Assembly: GCF_002008315.2 (NCBI RefSeq)
Contig: NZ_MVDG02000001.1
Coordinates: 3,224,001 to 3,288,000 of the forward strand
From: Arthrobacter sp. KBS0703
GTDB lineage: Bacteria > Actinomycetota > Actinomycetes > Actinomycetales > Micrococcaceae
Length of the DNA stretch: 64,000 bases
Direction: 5' to 3'
Made by a program: the position numbers and the translations under genes. Under the pieces are notes generated by a model. That model saw only the letters and a program-made list of their open reading frames with translations. It searched no databases and had not been told where the DNA came from. Of the stretch, positions 17,246 through 27,537 are shown one piece after another (positions within the stretch are counted from its first letter, which is position 1; each line of letters opens with the position of its first letter).

Positions 17246-18691
17246 ATGACGCTCACAGACCAGGCCTCCGGATCCCAGCCGCACCCTCCGCTGCACCCCC
17301 AGCCGCATGCTCCCCGCCACGCCGCGCTGGCGTCCGGACACGGCCCGGCCCGCACGCTCACGAGGCACCCGCGGCGTTCACCCATCGACACCGACGCCGC
17401 GGTCCCCGTGCTCGACGTGACCATCCCGGTGTACAACGAGGAACGTGACCTGGAGGAGTGCCTGCGCCGGCTGCACGCCTACCTTCGCGGCACCTTCCCC
17501 CATTCATTCCGCATCACCGTGGCGGACAACGCCAGCACAGACGGCACGCTCAAGGCCGCCGAGCGCGTGGCCAGGGAGCTCCGTGAGGTCTCCGTGGTGC
17601 ACCTCGAGGAAAAGGGCCGCGGCAACGCCCTCCGGAAGGTGTGGCTGGCTTCGCCGTCGCCCGTCCTGGCCTATATGGACGTGGACCTCTCCACCGACCT
17701 GGCCGCCCTGGGCCCCCTCCTGGCACCGCTGATCTCCGGCCACTCCGACCTCGCCATCGGCACAAGGCTGACGCGCAATTCCCGCGTGGTCCGCGGACCC
17801 AAGCGCGAGTTCATCTCCCGCAGCTACAACCTCCTGCTCCAGTCCCTGATGGGTGCGCACTTCAGCGACGCCCAGTGCGGCTTCAAGGCCATCCGTGCCG
17901 ACATCGCCCAGCAGATCCTGCCCCACACGGTGGACAACGCATGGTTCTTCGATACCGAGCTCCTGGTCCTCGCCGAGAAGTGCGGCCTCCGCGTCCACGA
18001 GGTCCCGGTGGACTGGACCGACGACCCCGACTCCAGCGTGGACATTATCCAGACGGCCCTGGCCGATGTCCGCGGCATGGCCCGGCTCAGCAAGGACATG
18101 CTGTCCGGGCGCATCCCCGTGGCGGAGCTCCGGGCCGCCCTGACCCGCGGCCCCCTGCCCGCGGGTTCCCGCAGCCAGGAGCAAAGCCCGGGCGGCAGCC
18201 TGTTCGGCCAGCTGGTGCGCTTCGGGACAATCGGCGTGGCGTCCACCTTGGCGTACCTGGTGCTCTTCTTCCTTTGCCGCAACCTCATGGACCCGCAGCT
18301 CGCCAACCTCCTGGCCCTGCTCACCACGGCCGTGGCCAACACCGCGGCAAACCGGCGCTTCACGTTCGGCATCGCCGGCGGCAGCGATGTTGCCCGCCAC
18401 CACTTTGAAGGGCTGCTGGTCTTCGGGATCGGGCTGGCCCTCACCTCCGGGGCGCTCGCCTTCGTCCACGAAAGCACGACGCCGGACCGCTGGCTGGAGC
18501 TGGTGACCGTCTCTGCGGCCAACCTGGCGGCCACCGCCGTGAAGTTCCTGCTGTTCAGGCTGTGGGTGTTCCGACGGCGGCAGTCGCCGCCGGAACCGAC
18601 GCCTGCCGCCGCCAGCGCCACAGCCACCGCCGCCGCCGCCACCGAATCCGAGCCCTACACATCCGAGCTCCGCACAGAAGAGGCCAGGTAA
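17246..18691 (+). CDS. GT2 polyprenyl-phosphate glycosyltransferase fused to GtrA-like membrane domain
   Basis: This 481-aa protein has a DPM1/GT2 domain at about residues 50-290. It contains VTIPVYNEERDLEECL, ADNASTDGT, the DxD-type YMDVDLSTD and SDAQCGFKAIR. A C-terminal GtrA-like domain of four helices follows (about 325-450: LVRFGTIGVASTLAYLVLFF and following). It should transfer a sugar from an NDP donor to polyprenyl phosphate and present it across the membrane. The next two genes encode GT39-type transferases that use such lipid-linked sugars, so the three form a pathway. The stop is followed directly by the next ATG. Confidence 0.9.
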   Translation: MTLTDQASGSQPHPPLHPQPHAPRHAALASGHGPARTLTRHPRRSPIDTDAAVPVLDVTIPVYNEERDLEECLRRLHAYLRGTFPHSFRITVADNASTDGTLKAAERVARELREVSVVHLEEKGRGNALRKVWLASPSPVLAYMDVDLSTDLAALGPLLAPLISGHSDLAIGTRLTRNSRVVRGPKREFISRSYNLLLQSLMGAHFSDAQCGFKAIRADIAQQILPHTVDNAWFFDTELLVLAEKCGLRVHEVPVDWTDDPDSSVDIIQTALADVRGMARLSKDMLSGRIPVAELRAALTRGPLPAGSRSQEQSPGGSLFGQLVRFGTIGVASTLAYLVLFFLCRNLMDPQLANLLALLTTAVANTAANRRFTFGIAGGSDVARHHFEGLLVFGIGLALTSGALAFVHESTTPDRWLELVTVSAANLAATAVKFLLFRLWVFRRRQSPPEPTPAAASATATAAAATESEPYTSELRTEEAR

Positions 18692-20799
18692 ATGACCGCC
18701 ACCAGCCACACAGCCTCCGCCCCTGCGGTAGGCGTCAAGCACACCGACACCACGGACGCCGGAACGAGGGGCGCCGGAAATACGGACTCCGGAACCAAGG
18801 ACCCCGGACAGCACGCTTCAGGGCCGGTCATGCCCGGGGCCCCCGCCTCGAATTCACGCCTCCGCTCGCTGCTGACAGGCAACCAGCCGCGCTGGGTCCG
18901 GCCTTCGGCCGCGCTGCTGCTGGCGTTCTCGGCCGTCCTGTACCTGTGGAACCTCGAGGCCACCGGATACGCGAACTCCTTCTACGCCGCGGCCGTCCAG
19001 GCAGGCACCAAGGACTGGACTGCACTGCTGTTCGGGTCGCTGGACGCAGGCAACGCGATCACGGTGGACAAGCCCCCGGCGGCCCTGTGGATTCCCGGCC
19101 TCGCGGGACGGATCTTCGGATTCTCGCCCCTCAGCGTGCTGGTGCCCCAGGCGCTCATGGGGGTGGCCGCCGTCGGGCTTTTATATCTGACGGTGAAGCG
19201 GGTGTCCGGTCCGGCCGCGGGGCTGCTCGCCGGGGCGGTGCTCGCGCTGACCCCGGTGGCCGCCCTGATGTTCCGGTTCAACAACCCGGATGCCCTCCTC
19301 ACGCTGTGCCTGGTGCTCGCCGCCTTCCTCACCACCCGCGCCATTGAAAAGGCGGGCTGGAAATGGCTGGCCGCGGCCGGTGCCGTGATCGGGCTGGCGT
19401 TCCTGACCAAGATGCTCCAGGGATTCCTGATCGTGCCCGGCCTCGCTCTCGCGTACCTCTGGGCCGCACCCGCCCCGCTCGGCCGGCGGCTGCTGCACCT
19501 GCTGGCAGCGGCCGCCGGGATTGTGCTGGTGGCAGGCAGCTACATTGCCCTGTTCCAGCTCACGCCTGCCTCGGAACGTCCGTACATGGCCGGTTCGGAA
19601 GGCAACAGCTTCCTGGAGCTCACGTTCGGCTACAACGGCCTGGGCCGCATCACCGGATCGAACGGCGGCGCACCAGGAGGAGGCCTGGGCAGCGGCGGCC
19701 TGGGTGGCGGCCCCGGCGGCGGCCTGGGCGGCAACGTGGGCTTCGGCGGGGCGGCCGGGATCACCAGGATGTTCGGCGCCAGCTTTGGCGGCGAAGTGTC
19801 CTGGCTGCTTCCCTCGGCCCTGATCCTGCTCGCGGCCGGCCTCTGGTTCACCCGCCGCGAAGCCCGCCCCTCACGCACGCGGGCAGCCCTGATGCTGTGG
19901 GGCGGCTGGCTGCTGGTCACCGCGGGGATCCTGAGCTTCATGGGCGGCACGGTCCACCCGTACTACGCCGTCGCCCTGGCCCCGGCCATCGCCGCCCTGA
20001 TTGGCATCGGCTCCGTCGAGCTGTGGCGCGGGCGCGGCTACTGGCCCGCGCGGATCGTCCTGGCCGCCGCTGTCCTGGCCGGGTCGGTCTGGTCCGCAGT
20101 GCTCCTGGGCCGGGACGCTTCCTGGCTGCCGTGGATCAGGATCGCGGCCGTGGTCCTGGGCGTTCTGGCGCGGCAGCGCTGCTGGTCCGGCTCGACAGCC
20201 ACCACGCTGTTCCGGCACGGTTCCGGCGGGCGGCAGCGGCGGCGTCGTGGCGCTTTCGCTGCTCGCCGGGGGCTCGGCAGCACGGCCTGGACCTTTGCCA
20301 CCGCTTCCCAGCCCCATTCCGGTTCCATCCCGACGTCGGGCCCCACCGCGTCCGCGATGGGCGGCCCCGGCGGGCAAATCGGCAGGCTTGGCGGCGCGGA
20401 CGGCCAGGCTGGCGGCGCGGACGGCGCCGCGGACGGCCAGGCTGGCAGCGCCGCTGCGCCGGACTCCGAGCTCGCCTCGCTGCTGAAGTCCAGCACGGCG
20501 AGATGGTCCGGGATCGTCTCGGGCGCCAGCCAGGCCGCGAGCCTGGAACTGGCCACAGGGACCAATGTGATTGCCCTGGGCGGCTGGAACGGCGGCGACC
20601 CCTACCCCACACTGGCGCAGTTCCAGGAAATGGTGGCCAACGGCGAGATCGGCTACTTCATCTCCGGCGGAGGCATGGGTGGTGGCGGCATGGGTGGCGG
20701 CGGCCCCGCAGAGGAAACTCCGAGGTGGCCACGTGGGTGGCTGCCAACTTCGAGGCCCAGACCGTGGGCAATTCCACCGTGTACAAGCTGAGCAAGTAG
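18692..20799 (+). CDS. GT39/PMT-like polytopic glycosyltransferase, copy 1 (several frameshifts)
   Basis: The ATG follows GAGGCCAGGTAA. A short variable N-terminus leads to the membrane core: LYLWNLEATGYANSFYAAA, then ITVDKPPAALWIPGLAGRIFG, FRFNNPDALLTL and GGTVHPYYAVALAPAIAAL. These are typical of the bacterial ArnT/PMT-type family that uses polyprenyl-phosphate sugars. The C-terminal extracellular part ends with NVIALGGWNGGDPYPTLAQF and a GGGMGGGG stretch. Between 20170 and 20280 the frame shifts three times and again near 20720. Correcting each as a one-base deletion yields GVLAAAALLVRLDSHH, VVALSLLAGGSA and finally VATWVAANFEAQTVGNSTVY. Sequencing error is likelier than decay. Confidence 0.82.
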
Positions 20800-20805
20800 G
20801 CAACC

Positions 20806-22879
20806 ATGACCAACACCATTCCCCTGGCACCCGGCACCCCGAGCCGCCGGGTTCCGCCCCCGCCCAGCCGACCGGCTCACGCCCCGCCGCACACACCGGT
20901 CCAGCCAGTGGCCCGGCCGCACCCCCGGACCGGGCGCCAACCAAGTCGGCACAGCCGTCCCGGGCAACGCCGGTCCGGGCACAGCCGTCCCGGGCGCCGC
21001 GGCCAGGAACACGGTGGCCGCCATGCGGGCACGGCTGGAGCTTGCCGCGCTTCTCCTGGGAACGGCTGCCCTCTACCTGTGGAACCTGGGCGCGTCCGGC
21101 TGGGCCAACGCGTTCTACTCGGCGGCGGCCCAGGCGGCTCGCAGGACTGGACGGCGTGGTTCTTCGGCTCGTCCGACGCCGCGAACGCCATCACGGTGGA
21201 CAAACCGCCTGCCGCGCTGTGGATGACCGGCCTCTCCGTGCGCCTCTTCGGGCTGAACTCCTGGAGCATCCTGGTGCCGCAGGCGCTCATGGGAGTGGCC
21301 ACCGTATGGATCGTGTACCTTGCCGTGCGCCGTGCCGCGGCCCCGGCCACCGGCGATGGCCGGCTGGCCCACCTCGGCGGCCTGCTGGCGGGAGCCGTGA
21401 TGGCACTCACTCCGGTGGCGGTCCTGATGTTCCGCTTCAACAACCCCGACGCCCTGCTGGTGCTGCTCATGACGGCGGCCGCTTACGCGGTGCTGCGCGC
21501 CATCCAGGACGCGACCTTCCGCTGGCTCCTGCTCGCCCGGCGTGCTGCTCGGCTTCGGATTCCTCACCAAGCAGCTCCAGGTCCTGCTGGTAGTGCCGGG
21601 CCTGGCCGCCGCTTACCTGCTCGCGGCCCCTGCCGGGCTGGGCAAGCGGGTGCTGCACCTCACCGGCGCCGGCGCCGCCATGGTGGTGGCTGCCGGCTGG
21701 TGGCTGGCCGCCGTCGAACTCATCCCCGCGGAAAACCGCCCGTACATCGGCGGCTCGCAGACCAACTCCATCCTGGAACTGACGCTGGGCTACAACGGCC
21801 TGGGCCCGCTCAGCGGCGACGAGACCGGCAGCGTGGGCGGCGGAGGCGGCTGGGGAACGCCGGGGCTGCTGCGGCTGTTCAACAGCGAGTTCGGCGGCCA
21901 GATCGCGTGGCTCCTCCCCGCCGTCCTGATCCTGGCCTGCGCGCTGGTGTGGATCGGCCGGCAGGCACCGCGAACGGACGCTGTCCGTGCTTCCGTGGTC
22001 ATCTGGGGCCTGTGGGTGCTGGTCACCGGCCTCACCTTCGGCTTCATGGCCGGGATCATCCATCCCTACTACATGGTGGCGCTGGCGCCCGGGATCGCGG
22101 GCCTGGCCGGTCTGGGCGGGATTCTGCTGTGGCAGCGGCGCGACCGTCCCGCCGCCGCGCTGCCGCTGGCCGCTGCGGTGGCGGCCGCGGGCAGCATGGC
22201 GTTCCAGCTGCTGGGCAGGTCTCCGGCCTACCTCCCGTGGCTGCGCTGGGCCGTGCTGATGGGCGCACTCGCCGCGGCTGTCCTGCTCCTCGCAGCAGCC
22301 GTCCGGGGCGCGCGGCCCGGCGCCGCACCTGCCGGGACGGCACAGCCGGGAAAGTTGCAGGTGGGGAAGACGCTGCATCGCACGACGGCGGCACTGGCCG
22401 TCGCGGCGGTCCTCGCCGCGCCGCTGGCGTACTCCCTTACCACCGCGGCCACAGCCCATGCCGGTGCCATTGTGAGCGCAGGGCCGTCGGTGACCGGTGC
22501 AGCGCGGGGCAATCCGGGCGGTTTTGGCTTGAGGGCACCCGGCACGCGGGGAACCGGCGCCGCGGCAGGCCTCGGGGGCGGCGGGATGGGCGGGCTCCTG
22601 GGCACCAGCACGCCGTCGTGGGTTCCAACCCCGGCCGGATACCAGCTGGCCACCGAACTTCCGGTGATGGCCGTGGGAGGGTTCAACGGGACGGATCCCG
22701 CACCAACGCTGGAGCAGTTCCAGCGGCTGGTGGCCGACGGCAAGATCCATTACTTCATCGGCGGGAGCATGATGCAAGGTGAAACGGGCTCGGACGCCGC
22801 CGCCAGGATCTCAGCATGGGTGGCGGCAAACTTCCAGGCCCGGACCGTGGGCGGCGCGACAGCCTGCGACCTGTCCTGA
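20806..22879 (+). CDS. GT39/PMT-like polytopic glycosyltransferase, copy 2 (several frameshifts)
   Basis: It starts 7 bp after copy 1 and is clearly paralogous. Shared blocks are LYLWNLGASGWANAFYSAAA, ITVDKPPAALWMTGLSVRLFG, FRFNNPDALLVL, LGYNGLGPLSGDE, GIIHPYYMVALAPGIAGL and the end VGGFNGTDPAPTLEQFQRLV. A Pro-rich cytoplasmic N-terminus of about 65 residues precedes the first helix. The coding frame moves three times in 20870-21150 and once near 21535, where GCTCGCCCGGCGTG probably holds one C too many. Like copy 1, the C-terminal soluble part is Gly-rich (LGGGGMGGLLG). The two copies may act on different acceptors or as a pair. Confidence 0.82.
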
Positions 22880-22900
22880 CCGGCAGGGCGGCTGCCGCCC

Positions 22901-22942
22901 GCGCGTCAGAGCACGCGCGTCAGAGCACGCGCGTCAGAGTAC
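22901..22942. repeat. 14-bp tandem repeat, three copies
   Basis: GCGCGTCAGAGCAC occurs at 22901-22914 and 22915-22928, and with one change (GTAC end) at 22929-22942. The third copy contains the stop codon and last codons of the minus-strand HAD gene, so the tandem probably grew by duplication of the gene end. Confidence 0.85.
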
Positions 22943-23614
22943 GAAGGAAATGACCCGGCGGCCGTCGGCATCGGCCTCCACCGAAGCCGAAACCGCGGAA
23001 TAGTCCGGGATGTGGAGGACGCCGTCCGGAATGACGCCAGCGTTCGGGCCCACGGCCACGGTGCGAATTCCGGCCGCAACGCCGGCGGCGATACCGGCGG
23101 GCGCGTCCTCGAAGACCACGGCCTCTTCGGGCGCCACGCCAAGGAGTTCAGCGGCGCGCAGGTAGCCTTCCGGATGCGGCTTGCCCCGGGTGACGAGATC
23201 GGCCGTGACGGCCGTGGCCGGCATGGGCAGGCCCGCCGCGTCCATCCGGATGTCCGCCAGGATCCGGTCGGCGGACGTCACCAGTGCCACGGCGTCCCCG
23301 GGGAGGCTGCGAAGCAGATCGGCGGCCCCGGGAAGAGCCACGATGCCCTCTGTCCGTACCCGTTCCATCGCGCCGAGTTCAGCGGTGAGAGCCACCACGT
23401 CAGCACCTGCCGGGGCGAAACGCCGCACCGTGTCGCCCGCCTGGACGCCGTGGGAGGTCCGCAGAATCTCCGCGATGTCCAGGCCGTAGCGCGCGGCGAA
23501 CTCACCCCACACCTGTTCCACCACCGCGGTGGAATCCACCAGGGTGCCGTCCATGTCGAACAGGACAGCGCGGGCAGTCAGGGTTGCGGCGACGGAATCG
23601 GCAGGCAGGTTCAT
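22934..23614 (-). CDS. HAD-superfamily hydrolase (beta-phosphoglucomutase/DOG phosphatase type)
   Basis: This 226-aa protein has HAD motif I FDMDGTLVDS with nucleophile D20 and acid D22. Motif II is VALVTSADR, motif III Lys is in VTRGKPHPEGYL, and motif IV is VVFEDAPAGIAAG. The helical cap lies between motif I and II. These features match sugar-phosphate phosphatases/mutases of the PgmB-like group. The substrate cannot be read from the sequence. The ATG is preceded by AGGATGGATTC. Confidence 0.9.
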   Translation of the reverse strand: MNLPADSVAATLTARAVLFDMDGTLVDSTAVVEQVWGEFAARYGLDIAEILRTSHGVQAGDTVRRFAPAGADVVALTAELGAMERVRTEGIVALPGAADLLRSLPGDAVALVTSADRILADIRMDAAGLPMPATAVTADLVTRGKPHPEGYLRAAELLGVAPEEAVVFEDAPAGIAAGVAAGIRTVAVGPNAGVIPDGVLHIPDYSAVSASVEADADGRRVISFVL

Positions 23615-23690
23615 GAATCCATCCTGCCTCACCACACACGCAGGCCGCGTGTCTGTTACTTTGGCCGCTGGAGACGTGGCCGGTGCGGAC

Positions 23691-24065
23691 CTAGGTGGCG
23701 GACCGGGGGATGTACTGCACCGCCCACTTGTTGCCGTCGGGATCGGCGAAGTAGACGAAGTGGCCCCACGCCTGGACGTCGACGTCGCTGACGTCCACGC
23801 CGTTGGCCTTGAGCTGGCCATGGGCGGCGTGGATATCGCTGACCACCAGCTGAAGGCTCGGCGCCGTGCCGGGAGGGGCATCGTTGAGGCCCTCGCCGAT
23901 GGCAATCGAGCAGCCGGAGCCCGGCGGGGTGAGCTGGACGAAGCGGATGCCGTCCATGGGCCGCTCGTCGTAGTCGGCGTTGAAGCCCACCTTGTTGACG
24001 TAGAAATCCTTGGCGCGGTCCACATCGGACACAGGGACAAACACAAGTTCGAGTTTCCAGTCCAT
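23691..24065 (-). CDS. VOC-family (glyoxalase/dioxygenase fold) protein
   Basis: This 124-aa protein has the two beta-alpha-beta-beta-beta halves of the vicinal oxygen chelate fold: LVFVPVSDVDRAKDFYVNKVGF and LQLVVSDIHAAHGQLKANGVD, ending FADPDGNKWAVQYIP. The position of the final metal-binding Glu is occupied by VQ, so a classical glyoxalase I site is incomplete. The function is unknown. Confidence 0.8.
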   Translation of the reverse strand: MDWKLELVFVPVSDVDRAKDFYVNKVGFNADYDERPMDGIRFVQLTPPGSGCSIAIGEGLNDAPPGTAPSLQLVVSDIHAAHGQLKANGVDVSDVDVQAWGHFVYFADPDGNKWAVQYIPRSAT

Positions 24066-24113
24066 GGTGCACAGGCTAGCCGGGCACGCTGGGTTCCGGA
24101 AGACCCGGACCGG

Positions 24114-24749
24114 TCAGCCGGCGATGCCGTACAGGCGGTCTCCAGCGTCGCCCAGGCCGGGCACAATGTAGGACTTCTCGTTCAGTTTCTCGTCGATGGA
24201 GGCCAGGACGATGGTGACGTTGGCGTCCGAGAGCTCTTCCTCGAGTTTGGCGAGTCCTTCCGGGGCGGCCAGCAGGCAGATGCAGGTGACATCCGAGGCG
24301 CCGCGCTTGAACAGGAACTTGATGGCCTCGCGCAGGGTGCCGCCGGTGGCCAGCATGGGGTCCAGGACGAAGATCTGCCGGTCCGTCAGGTTCTCCGGCA
24401 GGCGCTCCGCGTATGTGATGATGTCCAGGGTTTCCTCGTCCCGGGCCATGCCCAGGAAGCCGACCTCGGCGGTGGGGACCAGCTTGGTCATTCCCTCGAG
24501 CATGCCGAGGCCGGCTCGGAGAATGGGAACCACCAGCGGCGTGGGCTTGGTGAACGCGGTGCCCACGGTGGTGGAAACCGGCGTTTCGATGGTCACCGGC
24601 TGCGTGCGGACGTCGCGGGTGGCTTCATAGGCGAGGAGCGTAACAAGCTCCTCGGTCAGCTGGCGGAAAACCGGCGACGGGGTGTTCTTATCCCGCAGGA
24701 CGGTGAGTTTGTGGGCGACCAGCGGATGGTCCACGACGAGTGTGCGCAT
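24114..24749 (-). CDS. upp: Uracil phosphoribosyltransferase
   Basis: This 211-aa enzyme makes UMP from uracil and PRPP in pyrimidine salvage. The PRPP loop is [17 protein letters not shown], and the uracil-binding C-terminus is [14 protein letters not shown]. Length and sequence match bacterial Upp along their whole extent. The gene stands next to tadA across a PAP2 gene, a common actinobacterial arrangement. Confidence 0.97.
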   Translation of the reverse strand: MRTLVVDHPLVAHKLTVLRDKNTPSPVFRQLTEELVTLLAYEATRDVRTQPVTIETPVSTTVGTAFTKPTPLVVPILRAGLGMLEGMTKLVPTAEVGFLGMARDEETLDIITYAERLPENLTDRQIFVLDPMLATGGTLREAIKFLFKRGASDVTCICLLAAPEGLAKLEEELSDANVTIVLASIDEKLNEKSYIVPGLGDAGDRLYGIAG

Positions 24750-24761
24750 GCGTCAAAACTA

Positions 24762-25571
24762 TCATCCGGAGGCTGCCTTCCTGCCCCGGCTTCCGGCATC
24801 TCCACCGGCCTCGGGGGCCTCCTTGTCCGGCAGGTGTGCGGGGTGCTCGAAGGTGGGTGCCGGCCCTGCGTGCTCCCGGCGCCGGATCACGTGGAACAGC
24901 CTGTGGGCGAGGATCACCATGCCCACCCACGCCAGCCCGAGCAGCCAGGCGGCCATCACGTCCGTCATCCAGTGGTGGCCAAGGAACACCCTGCTCAGGC
25001 CCATGGCGATGATGAACACGGCCCCCGCCGCGACGACGCCGGCCCGGACCCAGGTCTTTTTGACCTGGAGGCACACGAGGTAGACCACCACGCCGATCAC
25101 CACCGTGCTGTTGAGCGTGTGGCCGCTGGGAAATGAGGGAGAAAACTCGAAGGGAGGCACGGCATCGATGTGGTCCGGGCGGGTGCGGCCCAGGAGCGTC
25201 TTGCCCACGCTGGTGGCCGTAACGGAGACGGCGGCGGCGCCGCCCACGAGGATGAGGGGCCGCCAGCTGCGGCTGACATAAATCAGCCAGGCCACGAGGA
25301 TGCTCGCCAGGATGGGCATGCCGATGCCGCCGCCAATGTTGGTGAAGGCGGTGACCGTGCTGTCCAGCCACGGAGTCCGGTACTGTTTGGCGAGTTCGAG
25401 GGCAGGTTTGTCCAGGCCGGAAACACCGTTCTGGTCCACCACGCTGTCGTACACCTCGGCTCCGAGCAGCGTCAGGGTGATCACCAGGATGCCGCCGACG
25501 ATGAGCGTGATCCAGAGTGCCGCGTACGGGCCCAGCCACCGGCCGAACCGATCAGTCACCGATTTCATCAT
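24762..25571 (-). CDS. PAP2-family membrane phosphatase
   Basis: This 269-aa protein has about six membrane helices. The three phosphatase motifs are KTLLGRTRPD (C1), PSGHTLNS (C2) and SRVFLGHHWMTDVM (C3 with catalytic His and Asp). Members dephosphorylate undecaprenyl pyrophosphate or phosphatidyl lipids at the outer face. GGGAGAG precedes ATGATG. It is divergent from tadA. Confidence 0.9.
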   Translation of the reverse strand: MMKSVTDRFGRWLGPYAALWITLIVGGILVITLTLLGAEVYDSVVDQNGVSGLDKPALELAKQYRTPWLDSTVTAFTNIGGGIGMPILASILVAWLIYVSRSWRPLILVGGAAAVSVTATSVGKTLLGRTRPDHIDAVPPFEFSPSFPSGHTLNSTVVIGVVVYLVCLQVKKTWVRAGVVAAGAVFIIAMGLSRVFLGHHWMTDVMAAWLLGLAWVGMVILAHRLFHVIRRREHAGPAPTFEHPAHLPDKEAPEAGGDAGSRGRKAASG

Positions 25572-25627
25572 CTCTCCCGGCGAGGTGCCCTCAGAAGCTA
25601 AGTACCCTTAGAAACTATCATTGACCC

Positions 25628-26179
25628 ATGACCCCGGCAGATCCACAACACGTCGAATGGATGGGCCTTGCCCTCGAAGAAGCCCGGCGGGCCCTGGCCA
25701 CCGAGGACGTGCCCATCGGCGCCGTCGTCATCGGTCCCGACGGCACCGTGCTCGGATCGGGCCGCAACGAACGGGAGGCGCACGGGGATCCCACTGCCCA
25801 CGCGGAAGTCGTGGCCATCCGTGAGGCTGCCGCCCGGCTCCGTGAGCGTTCCATCCCCGACGGCGGGCGCGGCGACGGCTGGCGGCTCGAGGACTGCACA
25901 CTGGTGGTGACGCTGGAGCCGTGCGCCATGTGCGCCGGGGCTATCGTGCTGGCACGGATCCACCGGGTGGTGTTCGGGGCCTGGGACGAGAAGGCAGGCG
26001 CGGCCGGATCCGTCTTCGATATCCTCCGCGAGCGCCGGCTCAACCACTGGGTGGAGGTCTACGCGGGGGTGCAGGAGGAGGAATGCGGTGCGCTGCTGCG
26101 GGACTTCTTTCGCGCGCACCGGAGCGGCGACGCCGGGCGCCCGCCTGGCGGATCAGCGGATCCTTCGCCGGTGGCGTAG
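25628..26179 (+). CDS. tadA: tRNA-specific adenosine deaminase
   Basis: This 183-aa zinc deaminase converts A34 to inosine in tRNA-Arg(ACG). Zinc ligands are H58 with catalytic E60 in HAEVVAIREAA, and C99/C102 in PCAMCAGAI. The fold and length fit TadA with a short variable C-terminal tail. Its substrate tRNA is encoded at 275-348 in this window. Confidence 0.93.
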   Translation: MTPADPQHVEWMGLALEEARRALATEDVPIGAVVIGPDGTVLGSGRNEREAHGDPTAHAEVVAIREAAARLRERSIPDGGRGDGWRLEDCTLVVTLEPCAMCAGAIVLARIHRVVFGAWDEKAGAAGSVFDILRERRLNHWVEVYAGVQEEECGALLRDFFRAHRSGDAGRPPGGSADPSPVA

Positions 26180-26182
26180 CGG

Positions 26183-26246
26183 GCGGCTCAGCGGCCGGGC
26201 GGCTCAGCGGCCGGGCGGCTCAGCGGCCGGGCGGCTCAGCGGCCGG
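26183..26246. repeat. 16-bp tandem repeat, four perfect copies
   Basis: GCGGCTCAGCGGCCGG is repeated four times head to tail (26183-26198, 26199-26214, 26215-26230, 26231-26246) directly after the tadA stop and 15 bp before an adapter scar. GC-rich tandem repeats like this break short-read assemblies, which explains the neighbouring faulty join. The copy number in the genome is therefore uncertain. Confidence 0.9.
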
Positions 26247-26261
26247 CCTGGCCGTTGGCGG

Positions 26262-26299
26262 CTGTCTCTTATACACATCTAGATGTGTATAAGAGACAG
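26262..26299. other. Mate-pair junction adapter (assembly artefact) between tadA and the winged-helix gene
   Basis: This is the same 38-bp abutted mosaic-end palindrome as at 4885. It truncates the 3' end of the minus-strand winged-helix gene. An unknown length between the tandem repeat and that gene is missing. Confidence 0.97.
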
Positions 26300-27537
26300 C
26301 GTTCCTGCCGTGAGGCCACCGAATCCAGGCTGAAGGACCGGAAATCACCCAGGTCCTCCTGGATCCAGGCCTCCACCTCGGCGATGCGCTGCTCCGCGGC
26401 GGGCGTGGGGCCATCGAAGAGCCAGTACGCGATCCTGGCCCTGCCCGGATCGTACTGCCACAGCCCGATGATCCTGCCGCGGTCCAGAATCGGGTGGTCC
26501 GGCAGGTCGGCCAGCAGCGCAACGGCGGACTTCAGCACCTTCCTGCCTTTGTCCGCCTCCGCGAACAGGTCGGCGGAGTTCCGCCGCTGCAGGACGAGCG
26601 AGTCGGTTCCGGCCAGCAACTGGATCTGTTCCTCCTCCGGCGGCGCAAACACCGCGAGGCGTTCGACGTCGTCGGGCAGCATCCACAGCACGTCGCCGCC
26701 GGCGGTGGGCTGCTCCACGGCTCCGACCTCGGCCAGCGCGGCCTTGCTGTGGGCCACCGTGAAGCCGGTGAACCACTGGGACTGTTTGAGGGTGGCGCCG
26801 CCCGTCCAGCCCAGGTACCGGCTGATCAGTTCGGTCCGGGCCTGCTCCGCGCCGAGCTTGCCGGGCGGCAGCGACCAGAGGGTGTAGGCGTAGCGCTGCT
26901 GGTCCAGGCGTCCGTTGACGGGAACCCGCCGGATCCGCCCGTCGGCCTGCAGCAGTCCCAGGGCCGTGGGCAGCGTGGTGGCCACGCCTTTCTTCTTGCC
27001 TTCCTCGCCAAGGCTCCGGACCGATTCGCCCAGCTCGTCCTTGAGCTGTTTGGGATCCATCGGGCCCTCGGCCTCCGAGAGCACATGCAGGATCTGCTCT
27101 TCAAGCAGCGTCATCTCGCCCCGGTCCACTCCCAGCCTGCCGAGCACCCTGAAGGCTTCTTCCGCGTTCTTGCCCAGGCTCAGGGCCCAGGCAAAGTCCT
27201 CCCGGCCCAGGACGTAGGTGCAGCCGCGCGCCGCGGGAAGCTCGTGGATCCTCAGGTCAAGGACGTCCTGGTCCACCCGGTCGCGGCGGATCCCGGCGCG
27301 GGCGAACAGGGTGAGGTACGGGTTGGCGCCGCCCACCGACCTCGCCCAGCCGGCCCGGGCCAACACCTCTTCCGGTGTGGCCCCGGCGAGCGTGCCGTCC
27401 AGCCCCTGCCGGTGCCAGGCCCAGGCGCGGAGCAGTTCCGGCGTCAGGTCCGCGCCGTTGAGTCCTGCCGCGCTGAGTCCCGCTGCGTTGAGGCTTCCAG
27501 AGGACGAGACGTGGATGGTCATGGGCTCATTGTCCAT
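26300..27537 (-). CDS. Winged-helix DNA-binding protein of the HTH_42/AlkZ family, 3' end missing
   Basis: About 410 residues are present. The family core is recognisable from LRAWAWHRQGLDGTLAG through the winged-helix segment EEQILHVLSEAEGPMDPKQLKDEL to the later block LISRYLGWTGGATLKQSQWFTGF. Relatives include AlkZ-type glycosylases that unhook interstrand crosslinks and many uncharacterised proteins. The catalytic QxQ motif of AlkZ is not evident (LKQSQWFTG is the nearest), so glycosylase activity is unproven. The C-terminus runs into adapter sequence after FSLDSVASRQER. Its start overlaps the end of the upstream glycosyltransferase gene by 11 bp, so it belongs to the same operon. Confidence 0.75.

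Noticed and set aside
26183-26246. CRISPR array
   Set aside because: The 16-bp units are directly abutted without spacers, and no cas genes are present in the window.
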